Below are positions 43,054 to 53,849 of a stretch of 64,000 bases of DNA, piece after piece (positions within the stretch are counted from its first letter, which is position 1; each line of letters opens with the position of its first letter). Below the pieces are notes generated by a model, which saw only the letters and a program-made list of their open reading frames with translations, ran no database searches and was not told where the DNA came from. Source of the stretch: Brachypterus glaber. Lineage: Eukaryota > Arthropoda > Insecta > Coleoptera > Kateretidae. The position numbers and the translations under genes were made by a program. The stretch spans positions 69,142,095 to 69,206,094 of the forward strand of contig OY294044.1 of NCBI GenBank assembly GCA_958510825.1. Direction: 5' to 3'.

Positions 43054-43620
43054 TACTTTCTCATAAAAGAAAGTATTGTGAAACGTCCAGAAAAATCAAT
43101 AAGCAAAAAAAAGATGACGTCTGTCTATCTTTCGGTCTGTCTGTCTGTCTGTTTGACTCTATCCACGATAACTTAAAAACGCTTTGAGCTAGCGACTTGA
43201 AATTTGGAATGCAGATCTACTTTTATATTATCTTGGACAAGTTCGTATTTGAGCAAAATCGGTTAGGGGGAAGGGGGGTTAGAAGAGGGTAAAAAGGGGG
43301 TTAAATTTTGGTTATGGTCGTACTTTTTTTTATTATTTACAAAAGAAAAAAAATTATAAAACATTAAATAAAACTATAAAAAATGTCATCATTCACAATA
43401 GAAGAAAAATTTAAAAATCACCTAAAAGCTAAAATAAAATACCCATAAAAAAAGTTTGGACTTTTTCCATGACCACTCATGACCGTTTCTCCAAAATTAA
43501 CAAAATTTGGACATAACTTTTTTAGTGTTCACATTAGAAGAAATATTTAAAAACCATCTAGAAGGTAAAAAAAATCCCATATTGCCCTTCCCTCTCACAA
43601 AATGTTAGAAATTTTTCTAG
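43054..43620 (+). repeat. Dispersed family A copy, long
   Basis: Starts TTACTTTCTCATAAAAGAAAG, then TCGGTCTGTCTGTCTGTCTG, CACGATAACTTAAAAACGC, GCTAGCGACTTGAAATTTGG. Two loosely repeated units follow with CATGACC and CACATTAGAAGAAATATTTA phrases up to 43620. Confidence 0.75.
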
Positions 43621-43624
43621 TTGG

Positions 43625-44005
43625 TTGGTTGTTTTGGTTTGTAACGCGCCATCTACCCTTACACACCATAAACAAAAGCGTACTTGCTTTTCAGAGACAA
43701 ACATAATAGAATTGAAAGTCTAAGCACGCAAATGTTTTCAATCACTACAATTAATTATAAAAAACATTGGACCCTTCTTGGATAACTTAATGTCCTTCCT
43801 GGGTGCATCAATAGGTAATTTCGTAAAGAGAATTACGGTTCAAGTACTTTTATTGTAAATCACTTACAGTACCTAAGTGTAATAAGTTTCACTGCTGAAG
43901 TTTTGTGAGAACATACTTTTGTTCTGAAAATAATACTGCAGTATTCACTGAAGTATACACGAATACTTCAGTCAGTGTTTGTATAGAAAAATAAATATAT
44001 AAAAA
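43625..44005. other. Unassigned
   Basis: CTGCAGTATTCACTGAAGTA then TACACGAATACTTCAGTCAGTG near 43936-43979 is a small imperfect palindrome. Nothing else was recognised. Confidence 0.4.
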
Positions 44006-44010
44006 TATAT

Positions 44011-44190
44011 GTAAGAATATTGCCAACGTTAAGTTATGTGAGTTTTCCAAAACATATTCTGTATAATTTCATAATAAGTTATGTGAAATAAAATTTTACG
44101 GAACATGTTCTGTAAAAAATTATGTAAAATAAAATTTTACAAAACATATTCTGTAAAAATCACATAACTTAACTTTGGCAATATTCTTAC
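44011..44190. mobile_element. MITE, 180 bp
   Basis: GTAAGAATATTGCCAACGTT then AAGTTATGTGA is mirrored at the right end with one mismatch (CCAAAGTT). The interior repeats ACATATTCTGTA / ATTTTACRRAACAT words. Confidence 0.85.
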
Positions 44191-44336
44191 CTACGTTATG
44201 TTCTGTAATTAAAGCGCGCCAAAAATTACATAATATCTCATTTGAAAATACATAATATATTATATGAAACTTAAAAATATAGCAATAAGTTATGTAAAAT
44301 TTTACATAACTTATTGTGTGATTGTTTGATTTTTAT

Positions 44337-44498
44337 CAGGGGGTCTATTCTGGTTTTTCGAGCGGATTTTTCCGCCTGATATTCCAGTGAATATAGGCGG
44401 AGCTAAACGGTCTAGGCCAATCACTTCATGAGAAGAACTACTATGAAGTTGGCTTTCATCGGTGAATAAAAATCACCGAAATGAGAATAGCTACCCTG
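44337..44498. mobile_element. Possible MITE with CAGGG ends
   Basis: CAGGGGGTCTATTCT and, as complement of the right end, CAGGGTAGCTATTCT. No target duplication was identified. Confidence 0.5.
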
Positions 44499-44599
44499 TG
44501 AACTTACTTTCTCGCAAAAATAAGTTCCAAGATTTTGATTATTTTGTTGTTATTATATCATTTTCAGTACATAAGAGCTAGAATAGTATAATAAGGTAG

Positions 44600-44890
44600 T
44601 TTTGAATTTTCCAAAATCGCCAGACAAAAAATTCTTGGTTAGAAAAAATTCTTTGTTACAAATGTGTTTGTAAAAATGTTTGTCTGTCCGTCCGATGTCA
44701 CGTTTTTTGTGTAGACAAGAACGAATTATTCGATAGACTCGTTTTTTTTTTAAGCAAAACGAAGTTCTATGAGGGGAAGATTCTTATGGTTTTTGATATA
44801 ATCCCCCCAAAAACAAAAAAGTTATGAAGGGTTAAAAAAAAGTCGGATTGACGTAATTTTTTTAGGAAAAATTTACCATACAGAAAATAA
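44600..44890 (+). repeat. Dispersed family B copy
   Basis: GACAAAAAATTCTTGG, TTTGTCTGTCCGTCCGATGTC, AGTTCTATGAGGGGAAGATT and CCCCAAAAACAAAAAAGTTATG agree with 34090 and 50990. Confidence 0.8.
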
Positions 44891-44894
44891 CATT

Positions 44895-45000
44895 ATACAG
44901 GGTAATTCACGGAATTGGCCTATTAAAAGTTTATGGAGAACCAATAATTTTAAAAATCTGAAATTTTTCCGTTTGGGGTTTTTGAATATGTCCAATCGAT
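44895..45000 (+). repeat. Dispersed repeat F, copy 2
   Basis: ACAGGGTAATTCACGGAATT, GGCCTATTAAAAGTTTATGG and GGTTTTTGAATATGTCC match the minus strand at 26345-26500. Confidence 0.85.
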
Positions 45001-45150
45001 TAAAAATATATTCATGCTTGTGCCTTTCCGGTTGTACCGGCACTCAACTTTGATTTTTTAAATAGAACACCCCATATATTTTTTAATTTTTAAACTTTGC
45101 ATCAAATTTTCTTTATTAATAATATTTCCTACAGGATGCTTCTTGAAATT

Positions 45151-45346
45151 TATTTAGGGTTATTTGTCATAAACACTCGGAAATGAAGCAAATAACAACT
45201 TTATTGCATTACATAATCATGCCAACGTTTCAACTAATATTTAGGCTTCTTCAGGGCTAAATATTAGGTGATACGTTCGCATGATTATGTAACGCAATAA
45301 AGTTTTTATTTGCTTCATTTCCGAGTGTTTATCACAAATAACCCTA
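45151..45346. mobile_element. Near-perfect hairpin, about 95-bp arms, with hammerhead-like centre
   Basis: From GGGTTATTTGTCATAAACAC on the left to GTGTTTATCACAAATAACCC on the right the sequence mirrors itself, including GCATTACATAATCATG and CTAATATTTAG, around GGCTTCTTCAGGGC at 45248. The minus strand reads CTGAAGA, then CTAA/TTAG, then GAAACGTTGGC, the same wording as the motif at 15181. Confidence 0.85.
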
Positions 45347-45389
45347 AAAAACTTTTCTTTATTTTAATGTTTAACACTTTATGTCTAAA

Positions 45390-45790
45390 ATTTTGCAAAT
45401 TCAAGCACCCTTAAAAAAATTAATTTTTCCTTGATTTTTTAAATTGGAGAAAAGTTATTTTGTGGTTTAATTATTAACTAACCAAATTATCCTAAGCCAA
45501 AACAGAACCCAAAAATTATACAGGGTGTCTCAGAAAGCAGGTAAAATCTAACAAATTTAAAATAGCCATACTCATTTTTTTTTAAATGGCACCCTATATA
45601 TTTTTTATTTAGCTAAATAAAGAATTAAATTTGATTTAAAATGAATATGGATAACCTATACCTAAGATTAACCGTTTTCTATTTGCAAATTATCGTGAAA
45701 AAGCCCTATTTCTGTTAAAATTTGTTATATTTGTGAATCAAGTAGGCCAGTAAAATGAATCGATTTATATTTAGGTATTAAATACCTAAA
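45390..45790 (+). repeat. Dispersed repeat E, copy 2
   Basis: Matches 25915-26300 in the same orientation. The end contains an AGGTATTAAATACCT palindrome near 45772. Confidence 0.8.
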
Positions 45791-45959
45791 TACAAATAAT
45801 ATTATTGCTCCTTAGGGTAAATTTTACCTTAAGGACCATTAATAATAACCTTAAAAGTAAAGTCCCTTTTGACGTTAGCTAAAATATTTTTGAAAATCAT
45901 CAGGTTTTAAGGCCTGTACTTTTTGGTTTTTGTAATAGTGAATCTTGTGTTTTTTTAAG

Positions 45960-46060
45960 ATAGTACTTTCCATTGTGAATAGTATATAATAGAATGCAAA
46001 TTACTACATATAATAGAATGCAAATTACTACATATCTTTATGACTTTTTTTTATGATCAG
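45960..46060 (+). repeat. Family C phrase with a 26-bp tandem duplication
   Basis: ATAATAGAATGCAAATTACTACAT occurs twice in a row (about 45987-46035), within family C wording (CATTGTGAATAGTATATAAT). Confidence 0.75.
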
Positions 46061-46879
46061 TTTGCAATTATTTTTATTGTTTATGAAAAAGTAACCCCAA
46101 TTATAAATTTTAACTAATTCTTAAAAACCTATTTTACGCCTTTATGTGATTTTTCCGGGTAAAAACAGTGATGACATGTTGTGTTTGTGATAAACGAACA
46201 AAAATGGTTAGGTCTCTGGACGGATGTACGGCTGGACGGACGGATAATTTATAGAACTTAAAAAGAATAAATACTTCAAAATCTGGAAAACTTTTTTTTT
46301 CGCCATAACTTTCCATAACATTCGTCTCTCCCGAGGTGGCTCGATAATAGAAATTCTGTTGCCAACAAAAAAATATTTTTCTCCGTTTTTACAAAAAAAT
46401 ATAATAAAAAAATTCAAAAATGCGTGCTGTAACAGATTTATTATAAAAACTTTAATAGAAAAAAATAATTATGGTATTTTTGAGGTATTTCGTATTACAG
46501 AATTATAAATTAGGAAAATTTACTTTTCTAGTAAATTTAAATCCCTTAGGTTCATTAAACTCTCATTTAAAACTATTATGAAGCACCTTCAACTCTTGGT
46601 ACGCTTAATTGTATTACATATATAATTAAAAAAAGAGTATAATCTTGAAATGTGACGCTTCATTCGAAAAGGGACTTAAAAAAGAATAAATGTATAAGAA
46701 TATATTAAATAAATATAAAAATTTTATCACTTTCCATTTGCCCAAATATTAGGTTATCAATTTATAACTAATTGAATATATCATAAATACAAAATATAAA
46801 AAAATACTTAGGTAATAATAATAACCCCGGCCCACAAAAAAGCAAAAGTGGTCTGCGCCATGGATAGGACTTCTTTTAA
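46061..46879. other. Mostly unassigned, with a GGACGGATGT tract
   Basis: CTGGACGGATGTACGGCTGGACGGACGG near 46216 is a short imperfect repeat of the GTCC type found in families A and B, on the opposite strand. The remainder shows nothing. Confidence 0.45.
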
Positions 46880-47392
46880 GCCCTACACGTCTGGATTTTT
46901 ATTTACATCCGCACTATGCTACCAAACGAAAAAAAAGCGACAACAATTATTTAATTGAGATTTAATCTTGAAATGATTAGTTGGACATAAAAAATATTTG
47001 TTTAAATGTTTTAATATTTTCCATTGAAGAATTTGGAGTAAAAAGGGAAGAAAATAACCATTTTTTTGTGTAGCTATTTCAATTTAAATGATTAGTAAGA
47101 TATAAAAAATATGTTTTTAACTTTTTTAATATTTTAATAATAATAATAAATTCTTTAATGGAAAATATTAAAAAAATTAAAAACATATTTTTTATGTCTT
47201 ACTAATCATTTAAATTAAAATATCCAATAAAATTATTTTGATATCAAAGTTGTATTACTTTTTTCCCGTTTTTTTTTTCTTCCTTTTTACTCGAAATTCT
47301 TGAATGGAAAATATCAAAACATATAAAAAAAATATATTTTTTATGTTTGGTAGCATAGTGCTACTGTGTAGAAAAATCCAGACGTGTCGGGG
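46880..47392. mobile_element. Palindromic TIR element, 0.51 kb
   Basis: GCCCTACACGTCTGGATTTT, then GCACTATGCTACCAAAC, on the left is mirrored on the right (CCCCGACACGTCTGGATTTT as complement, GCACTATGCTACCAAAC). The inner arms (ATTTAAATGATTAGTAAGAT and its mirror at 47198) meet near 47145, so almost the whole element folds. Confidence 0.85.
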
Positions 47393-47514
47393 TTAAACTG
47401 AGTTCAGATTCGGTTTCGGTTTCAGCGGGCGAAAATACATAGGAATATTATGGCCATGTAATTATTATTAATTACAATGTAATTTATATTATCTAAAACA
47501 TCTGTCTTACTATC

Positions 47515-47722
47515 TGTCTGTTTTTTTCAAGCAAGATAGTAAATTATAAATCGCACAGAAAATATTTTCAAAACAGATTCGAATATTGGATGTGCGCATA
47601 CTGCGTAGTTTATTTTATAATACATAGCTATATTCTATACACAAACATATACTATTCAAACCTGTTGTAAAAATATTTACTGTGCAATTTTTAATTTACT
47701 ATCTTGCTTGATGAAACAGACT
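47515..47722. mobile_element. MITE, about 208 bp, 65-bp TIRs
   Basis: CAAGCAAGATAGTAAATTATA, CGCACAGAAAATATTTTC on the left are mirrored as CAAGCAAGATAGTAAATTAAA and GCACAGTAAATATTTTTAC on the right. Confidence 0.85.
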
Positions 47723-47729
47723 ATAATGA

Positions 47730-48515
47730 CGTATTTCTTTCGGAAAAATTTTAGTTATTAGGGACGTTTAAAGTTAATAAAAATAGCTGACTATTTTTTC
47801 TTTCCTTCTTGCATGGAACAACACAAATATTTAAGTTTTCCGTTATTCTGAATTTTTGGATATAACAATAGATACAAATTACGTGTTTTAGAAAAAAGTA
47901 AAACCACTTAAAATGTTTAAATTGTTACTCTTCTATGGGCAAGGTCAGGGAACTTAAGACATAGAAAATCGTTTAATTTTAAGTTTTAAGTTAAATTAGC
48001 TTAGTAAGTAAACCCTTTTAACCAAACCTTTGATTAATTAAGTCAATGATCTAACCAAACTTGCTATATATGTACCTTTTGAATGTTTTAATAAAATACC
48101 TAAACTTTTGTGAACAGTTAAATTAAATATTAAAGAATATCGATTAAAAATTAAAATTCCTTGAATATTTATTTATTTATTTACTTACTATCTTACTTAC
48201 TTACTTACTTTCTTTCTTACTTGCAGATCCAGAAGTCACTGTTGTGGGGGAGGGAGGCGGTTACCTATTCCAAACGAAAAAATCCTAATTTTAGCTATTT
48301 TCTTTAAAACGCCTATTTTTCATAAAAACTCGGTCACTTGGGTCCCCTGAATCCGCGTTTGTTCCTACGAAAGTATTATTTACCTTATAAAATATATAAA
48401 TATTATATTAAGTATATAATACTTTCTAGGATAAGCTTATATGTTAAAAGATTAAATAAAACGAAATCTACAGGGGTACATTTTACACATTGTATAGTAC
48501 ACATTGTGTACATAC
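47730..48515. other. AT-rich DNA with a TTAC microsatellite
   Basis: A TTTA/TTAC tetranucleotide tract lies at about 48165-48226. The sequence near 48470-48520 is rich in TGTGTACA words. No gene is evident. Confidence 0.6.
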
Positions 48516-48521
48516 TGTGTA

Positions 48522-48960
48522 CAGTGCGGTCCAAAATCACCCTTCCTCTTAACTTTTAAACGAGATGAGCAATCGACATAAAATTTGGAACTAAAAAATT
48601 AGTCAGTTTTAACTATCTTTTTGCATATGTTTTTTTTTTTTTATGGAAAAGGGCTGAAAAGGGTGTAGTGTCATTTTAAAGACTAAGTATAAAATTTTCT
48701 ATTTGGCCATATACTTTTTTAGATATATTATCTAACAATTTTTAAAAAAAATATTAATTTCATGATACAAAACCGTATATTATACTTTTCAATTAATTTT
48801 AATTCATGTAATAAACAATTTACAAAAAAACTTAAAAAATCGTCTTTTTATCAAAGAAATTAAAAAAATCTAAATCTTAAAAAAAATAATTGTATACATG
48901 CGATTAGAAAATTTTACTTGCTTTAAAATGATGTATCAAACGCCTCCTTTTCTATTATCA
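48522..48960. mobile_element. Diverged relative of the MITE at 20285
   Basis: The left end CAGTGCGGTCCAAAATCACC preceded by TA, then CTTAACTTTTAAACGAG, AATTTGGAACT, GCATATG and TCATTTTAAAG, follows the order of the 20285 element. The mirror side is recognisable only as TTTAAAATGATGTATCAAAC near 48920, and the right terminus is lost. Confidence 0.7.
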
Positions 48961-49026
48961 TTTATAATATCAATATTGATAATATCAATATTTTTCCACA
49001 AAATAATAAGAATTAAAAACCTGGTC

Positions 49027-49842
49027 ACCGTAAAACCTTGCCATTTTGCTCAGAGGGTACAACTTTGCCCATCTGCAAGATCATATGATTTTTTTTCCTT
49101 AAACGTGGTAATATAGCAGAAAGGTTGGATGTTAGCAGTTCGATTTCTAGAAGTGTCGAGACGGGCTCAGTACTTTGACAGCTGCCCTACTTTTGTGTTA
49201 TGCTTTAAAATCAGGTAGCCAAATATGGGCAATATTTTGGCGGTTTTTAGCACTGAAAGCTTAGCTTTGCTGTGACTTTATTTATTGCAATATTTTAATG
49301 AATTATTGGACAAGGTTCCTTCACTTATTTTTAACAAAATAGTGAAATAACATTTAAGCTTATGTTAAGGGGCGGTCTTTGCAAAAGAAAAATTAGATAC
49401 TTTTTTAAAAACTAGACCTGTTTTGTGTTATAATATTTTTAAGAAGAAATACGCATCTTTGTCGTTTATTTTTTGTTAGTTTTAAGCTTTAATGTTATAC
49501 TACACTTGTCATATTTTTTTTTTTTATTTTTGTAGTTTCTTTTAATAAACAAATATGTTTCTCACTTTTAATTTTTTTATCGCATCCCTATAGGGCCTAT
49601 ACAGTAACAAACCTTTTTAAAAACGTATACAGTGAGCAAAGTTAAGCATTGTTAAAATTGCCTCAAAGAATTTTTTATTTTATTTTTCGTAACTATTGTT
49701 AAGTTAGAAATTATACACTTTGACTTAATTAACTCAACATTGGAATCAATCATTTGGCTTAAGTATTTTTACGGATTTTGATTTTATAAAAATGTTATTA
49801 GCAAATTTACCAGGGCAAAGTTGCAAGGTTTTACGCTATGCG
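49027..49842. mobile_element. Candidate TIR element, 0.8 kb
   Basis: CCGTAAAACCTTGCC..CAACTTTGCCC near 49028-49070 is mirrored as GGGCAAAGTTGCAAGGTTTTACG near 49812-49838, with an 18-bp insertion in the left copy. The interior includes GTGTCGAGACGGGCTCAGTA but no recognised gene. Confidence 0.6.
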
Positions 49843-49879
49843 ATCATCCTTTATACAGATTTAATTTTAATATTTGTAG

Positions 49880-49940
49880 TTTAAATCAAATTATTATAAT
49901 TATTATCAATTATAAATTATAATTGATAATTATCGATGAT
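49880..49940. repeat. AT palindrome
   Basis: TTATCAATTATAAATTATAATTGATAA lies in a 60-bp run of ATTAT words and can fold on itself. Confidence 0.7.
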
Positions 49941-50024
49941 CATTTCTAAACAATGTTTTAAAAGTATATGAAATCATTAATAAATATAAATTTAAAAGAA
50001 AAAAAAAACAAAACATTAAATGCT

Positions 50025-50945
50025 TCGCATTTCATAGTAGGGTATTGCAAAAAACACATTTTTCTAATTTTTCATATGCACTACCCCTATGTTGTTTTAG
50101 TTGAAAAACTGCTTGAATGCCAAATTTCAGATTACTTGAACATTTTTTGACTCGGTTATAATAATGAGGTATTTGTATTGTTTCATTTATTACATTGTTA
50201 TAGTTTTAAAGACAAAACAAGCCGTGAAATTTTATGCTTGATTTCATTATATCGTTCATGAACATGCAATACCTCCTAACAGACATTTTTGACCAATACC
50301 TCCTAACTACAATAATATTATATTATAAGTTAAAATAGTTTAAATGTAAGAACATTTTTAGGGACAATAAGTAACCTTACACTACTAGTTGTATATATTG
50401 CTATAAATATTAAAAATAGAGTAAACAGCAAATGTTTTTCGTTGCTCCTGAAAAATTTGACATTTCACACTTAGGAGGTATTGCAATTTCATGGACGATA
50501 TACTATTCACAGTGGATAGTATATTGCATTTTCCCAAATTACGCAACTTAAAAAAAATAAAAAAAAACAAATTTTAAAAACAAAAAAAACTTTCGTGGAA
50601 AACTTTTTTTTTTAATTTTTTTTTGAAGTTTTTTTATTTGGTAAAAAAGATTTAATAAATGATTTTTGTTTATATACATTTTCTATATAATAATTATGTA
50701 TTAATTTTTAATAAATAAGTTTCAGTTACACTACAGAGTGCTTTTTAATTTACGCGCTGTAACGTCAGAATCGCATTCTCAGATTGTCACGAGTATGCCT
50801 TATTGTTATAACTGAGTTGGGAAGGGGTCAAGTAACCTAAAAGATACTCAAGCATAGTTTTTCAATTAAAACAACATAAGAGGGATGCATATGAAAAATT
50901 AGAAAAATGTGTTTTTTGCAATACTGTATTCCATAGTGTTTGCTA
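50025..50945. mobile_element. Inverted element with about 140-bp arms
   Basis: GGTATTGCAAAAAACACATT, TCTAATTTTTCATATGCA and GACTCGGTTATAATAATGAG (50041-50170) are mirrored at 50795-50925. Between the arms, ATACTATTCACAGTGGATAGTAT near 50500 is a palindrome of family C wording, and ACCTCCTAACAGACATTTTT / TACCTCCTAACTACAA repeat near 50272-50310. Confidence 0.75.
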
Positions 50946-50989
50946 GCGAGCTCTTTGCAGCCCATAATTACGTTACCTTATTAAATTAA

Positions 50990-51620
50990 ATGTGACTTAA
51001 GGCCTATTTTGGAAAAATCGCCAAGAAACGCCCTAGACAAAAAAAATTATTGGATATAAATGTGTTTCATGAAAAAATAAAAAACTTTGAAAATGTCTGT
51101 CTGCCCGTGCATCCGTCTGTCCGCCCGTCCGATGTCACGTTTTTGTCTACACGATAACTCTAGAACAAATTATCCGATCGACTCGAAATTTCGAGAAAAA
51201 ATCCAAATCTATAAGGGAAAAATTTCTATTAATTGTGAAGGTAATATTATTTCTTGTATACATTTTATTATTTCAGGTATTATATTATTCACAGCGCCTG
51301 CGCTAGATTAATATTAAATTACCGTATAAAAATTTTTCAAAAATCGTCCTAGACAAAAAATTCTTGGATATAAATTTCTGTCATGAAAAAATAAGAAACT
51401 TTTTTTTTCAAATGTCGGATTAATGTAACTTTTTCAGGAATAATTACTTTAATTATAAGGATTAATTATACCAATTTTAAAAGATATCCTCCCATAAACA
51501 AAAAAGTTATGGGGGAATAATTATTTCAAAAAATCGAAAAAAGCTAAAATAAAATTCCGATTAACGTAATATTTTCAGAAAAAATTACTTTTATTATAAA
51601 GATCAGGTTATGGGGGGTTA
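50990..51620 (+). repeat. Dispersed family B copy, with internal repeat
   Basis: CGCCCTAGACAAAAAAAATT occurs at 51029 and again as CGTCCTAGACAAAAAATTCT at 51343, each followed by ATATAAAT..CATGAAAAAATAA. GTCTGTCTGCCCGTGCATCC and GATGTCACGTTTTTGTCTAC lie between, and two GGATTAACGTAA-type units follow. Confidence 0.8.
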
Positions 51621-52126
51621 ATTTTTTTTTTAAATAAACATGCAAATTTTCAGCCGGAGGTAGGATCATTTTGTTTTTCAGAATTTTTTTTGCATGTTTT
51701 AGTCGTCTGACGTGTCCTTTGGACTGGTTTTGAACAAAATCCTTGCAGATGACACTGCCTGATGGTCCCCCCAACCACAAAATTCCAGCTGGAGGTAACA
51801 TCATAGTACCTCGCGTCCGCCAGCTCTTAGTATATAATGAATTGATGGACTTTTGGTTTACCTGATAAGTTTCGCAAAAGTAAACCTACTCTTCCGCTTG
51901 CAGGTCTGTAAAGAGTGTAATAACAGAAGAATAATACCATTTCCAAGGATTACTAGATAAGTGTTTAAAAACAATGCATTTTTATATAATTATAGCAATT
52001 TTAAAATGATTAAACATTATAGACATAAATAACTAAACTGATGGCTACTTGGCACCAATCTAATTTGTTTAGATCAAGCAAATCGAATTAAATTAATAAT
52101 TATTAATTTAATTCATTATAATGACT
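51621..52126. other. Unassigned
   Basis: CAGCCGGAGGTAGGATCATT (51651) and CAGCTGGAGGTAACATCATA (51786) are related words about 135 bp apart. Otherwise nothing. Confidence 0.4.
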
Positions 52127-52210
52127 ATTTTACAAACTTATAATAGACCAATCAAATCCCTTTATTTTTTGACTTTCAACCAATGAGATCCGAATTACAC
52201 GTGTGAAATT
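52127..52210. repeat. Dispersed repeat shared with 5722-5800
   Basis: ACAAACTTATAATAGACCAA, TCAAATCCCTTTATTTTTTGA and GAATTACAC appear in the same order in both places. Confidence 0.85.
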
Positions 52211-53188
52211 ATCAAAATCAAAATTATTATTATAATCAGGCCATTTCTCGTTGAGAACATTTTTTATCTTTTTGTAGTATTTAAGAATGTCATGTTCAGT
52301 ATTACGATTTGAGATTTAAGGGGTTAGTTGTGTTTTTTATTGTCTTGGATAAAATACTTGCTATGGCTTATGAGTCATAAGTTATGACATTTGTTTTGAG
52401 GAGGTTATATCAAAATATCTGCAGAGTATTAAATATGCCACATTTGTGGCAAATTTTTTGGAAGGACTGAAGTTTGGAAAGAAAGGCTAACTTTATTGAA
52501 AGCTGGAACTTTTTAGAAGTACTTGTTTGAGAATTGTATTGCAGAGATAAAGATTCTTTTTAATGGATAGAAGACTTGATTTGCGTAGTATGGGGTATAA
52601 TTTTGAGAAACATAAGTTTAAGGAGTGTTTTTGACGTGCTGGTTTCACGTAACGTTTTTGAGTATATATCACTCTAAAAAAAAATGTGTCACACTTCCCA
52701 CACATTTATTGGCAGTAATTCCCTTATTGTAGTCAAGTTTTCGATTAAGGTATGGAAATTTTACTCTACTGACGATATTTGTACATATGTATGGTATTTT
52801 TCCCATTATTTTTTACAGTAATGGTATTTCCATGCCATTTATTTGAATGGGCGAATTAAACTCTAGAATGCCTTTTAAATCATATTTTTGTATTAGCAGA
52901 AAGGTTCTATATTAAATATTGATTATTTTATTCCTCATAATAAAACATTCATCTAAATTATTTACTACAAATTGTTTATTGTGAATTCACTGCATAATCT
53001 GGTAATATTGCATGCCTGCTTGCTTTGTTTAAAGCCAAAACAATGGACGGTAATAACTGTTAATTAATTAATACGAAAAACAATACAAATACAATAAGTT
53101 ATTATTGAACAGTGATATTTATAATGATATTTGTAATCCCTAAAGGCATATCTGTATGTATGGTAACGTTGCCAGATTTTCTCCATGC
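52211..53188. other. AT-rich DNA, nothing assigned
   Basis: The 70-codon minus frame at 52493-52705 has no recognised domain and no supporting splice or promoter context. Confidence 0.4.
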
Positions 53189-53433
53189 AACATTACATTA
53201 CATTATATTACATGTTTGTTTAACCTCGTACTATTCTAATTAATTAAGCAACCCCTAAGTACAGGACTTGTGTGGGCTAGTAGTAGAGGGAACCACCGGA
53301 TTATACTGACTTTCGAACCAGTTTTTATAGGGAGTGTTCGCTTCACTTACGCCAAATTTCAATCGACTCCAGTGAGATTTGAACTTACCCTAGTTGGCTA
53401 GTACAGACGCGGTAGACCACTACACTAATATAC
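53189..53433 (-). mobile_element. SINE family 1 copy with ATGTA tail
   Basis: On the minus strand the A-box-like GTGTAGTGGTCTACCGCG, a B-box-like GTTCAAATCTCAC, then the family body; the GCCGATTTGCC..AATTAA segment is partly deleted. The tail is an ATGTA/ATGTAAT repeat (53189-53215), like that at 10395. TACATTACATTACAT lies at the boundary. Confidence 0.85.
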
Positions 53434-53724
53434 AATATAAAATTACTTTTGATAAAATTTTAAAGTATGAACAAACACGACGTTTCACTATTAGACAATT
53501 ATAGCCTTATCAGATTATTTATGGACACAACAAACACCAAAATTAAGAACATTTTATAGTACCATCTCATCCTTATCCAACAAGGAATAATACTGGTAAA
53601 AACTTGTCACTTTCACTTTATAAAAAAATGAACACGCAAAATTTTACAATCATGTTCCAGACAGTATAAAATGATTAAAAAATAAATCAAGACAAAACAT
53701 TAAAATTAAAAATTACATTGTAAA
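53434..53724. other. Unassigned
   Basis: AT-rich with no partner. It includes AAACACGACGTTTCACTATTAG near 53472, which lacks the CTTCAG part of the hammerhead-like motif. Confidence 0.35.
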
Positions 53725-53726
53725 TA

Positions 53727-53847
53727 AGGGAACGTTCAAGTATTGTAATGGGGGTCATTTTGGAGTGTTACGCCCATGTTAATGATATAGGAAAATAGCG
53801 TTACAGGGGATCCAAAATTTGCGTTACGTAATACTTGAACGTTCCCT
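53727..53847. mobile_element. MITE, 121 bp
   Basis: AGGGAACGTTCAAGTATTGTAA and its near-perfect mirror TTACGTAATACTTGAACGTT then CCCT. Inside, GTTACGCCCATG and GCGTTACAGGGG face each other. A 61-codon minus frame overlapping it is not a gene. Confidence 0.85.
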
Positions 53848-53849
53848 AA

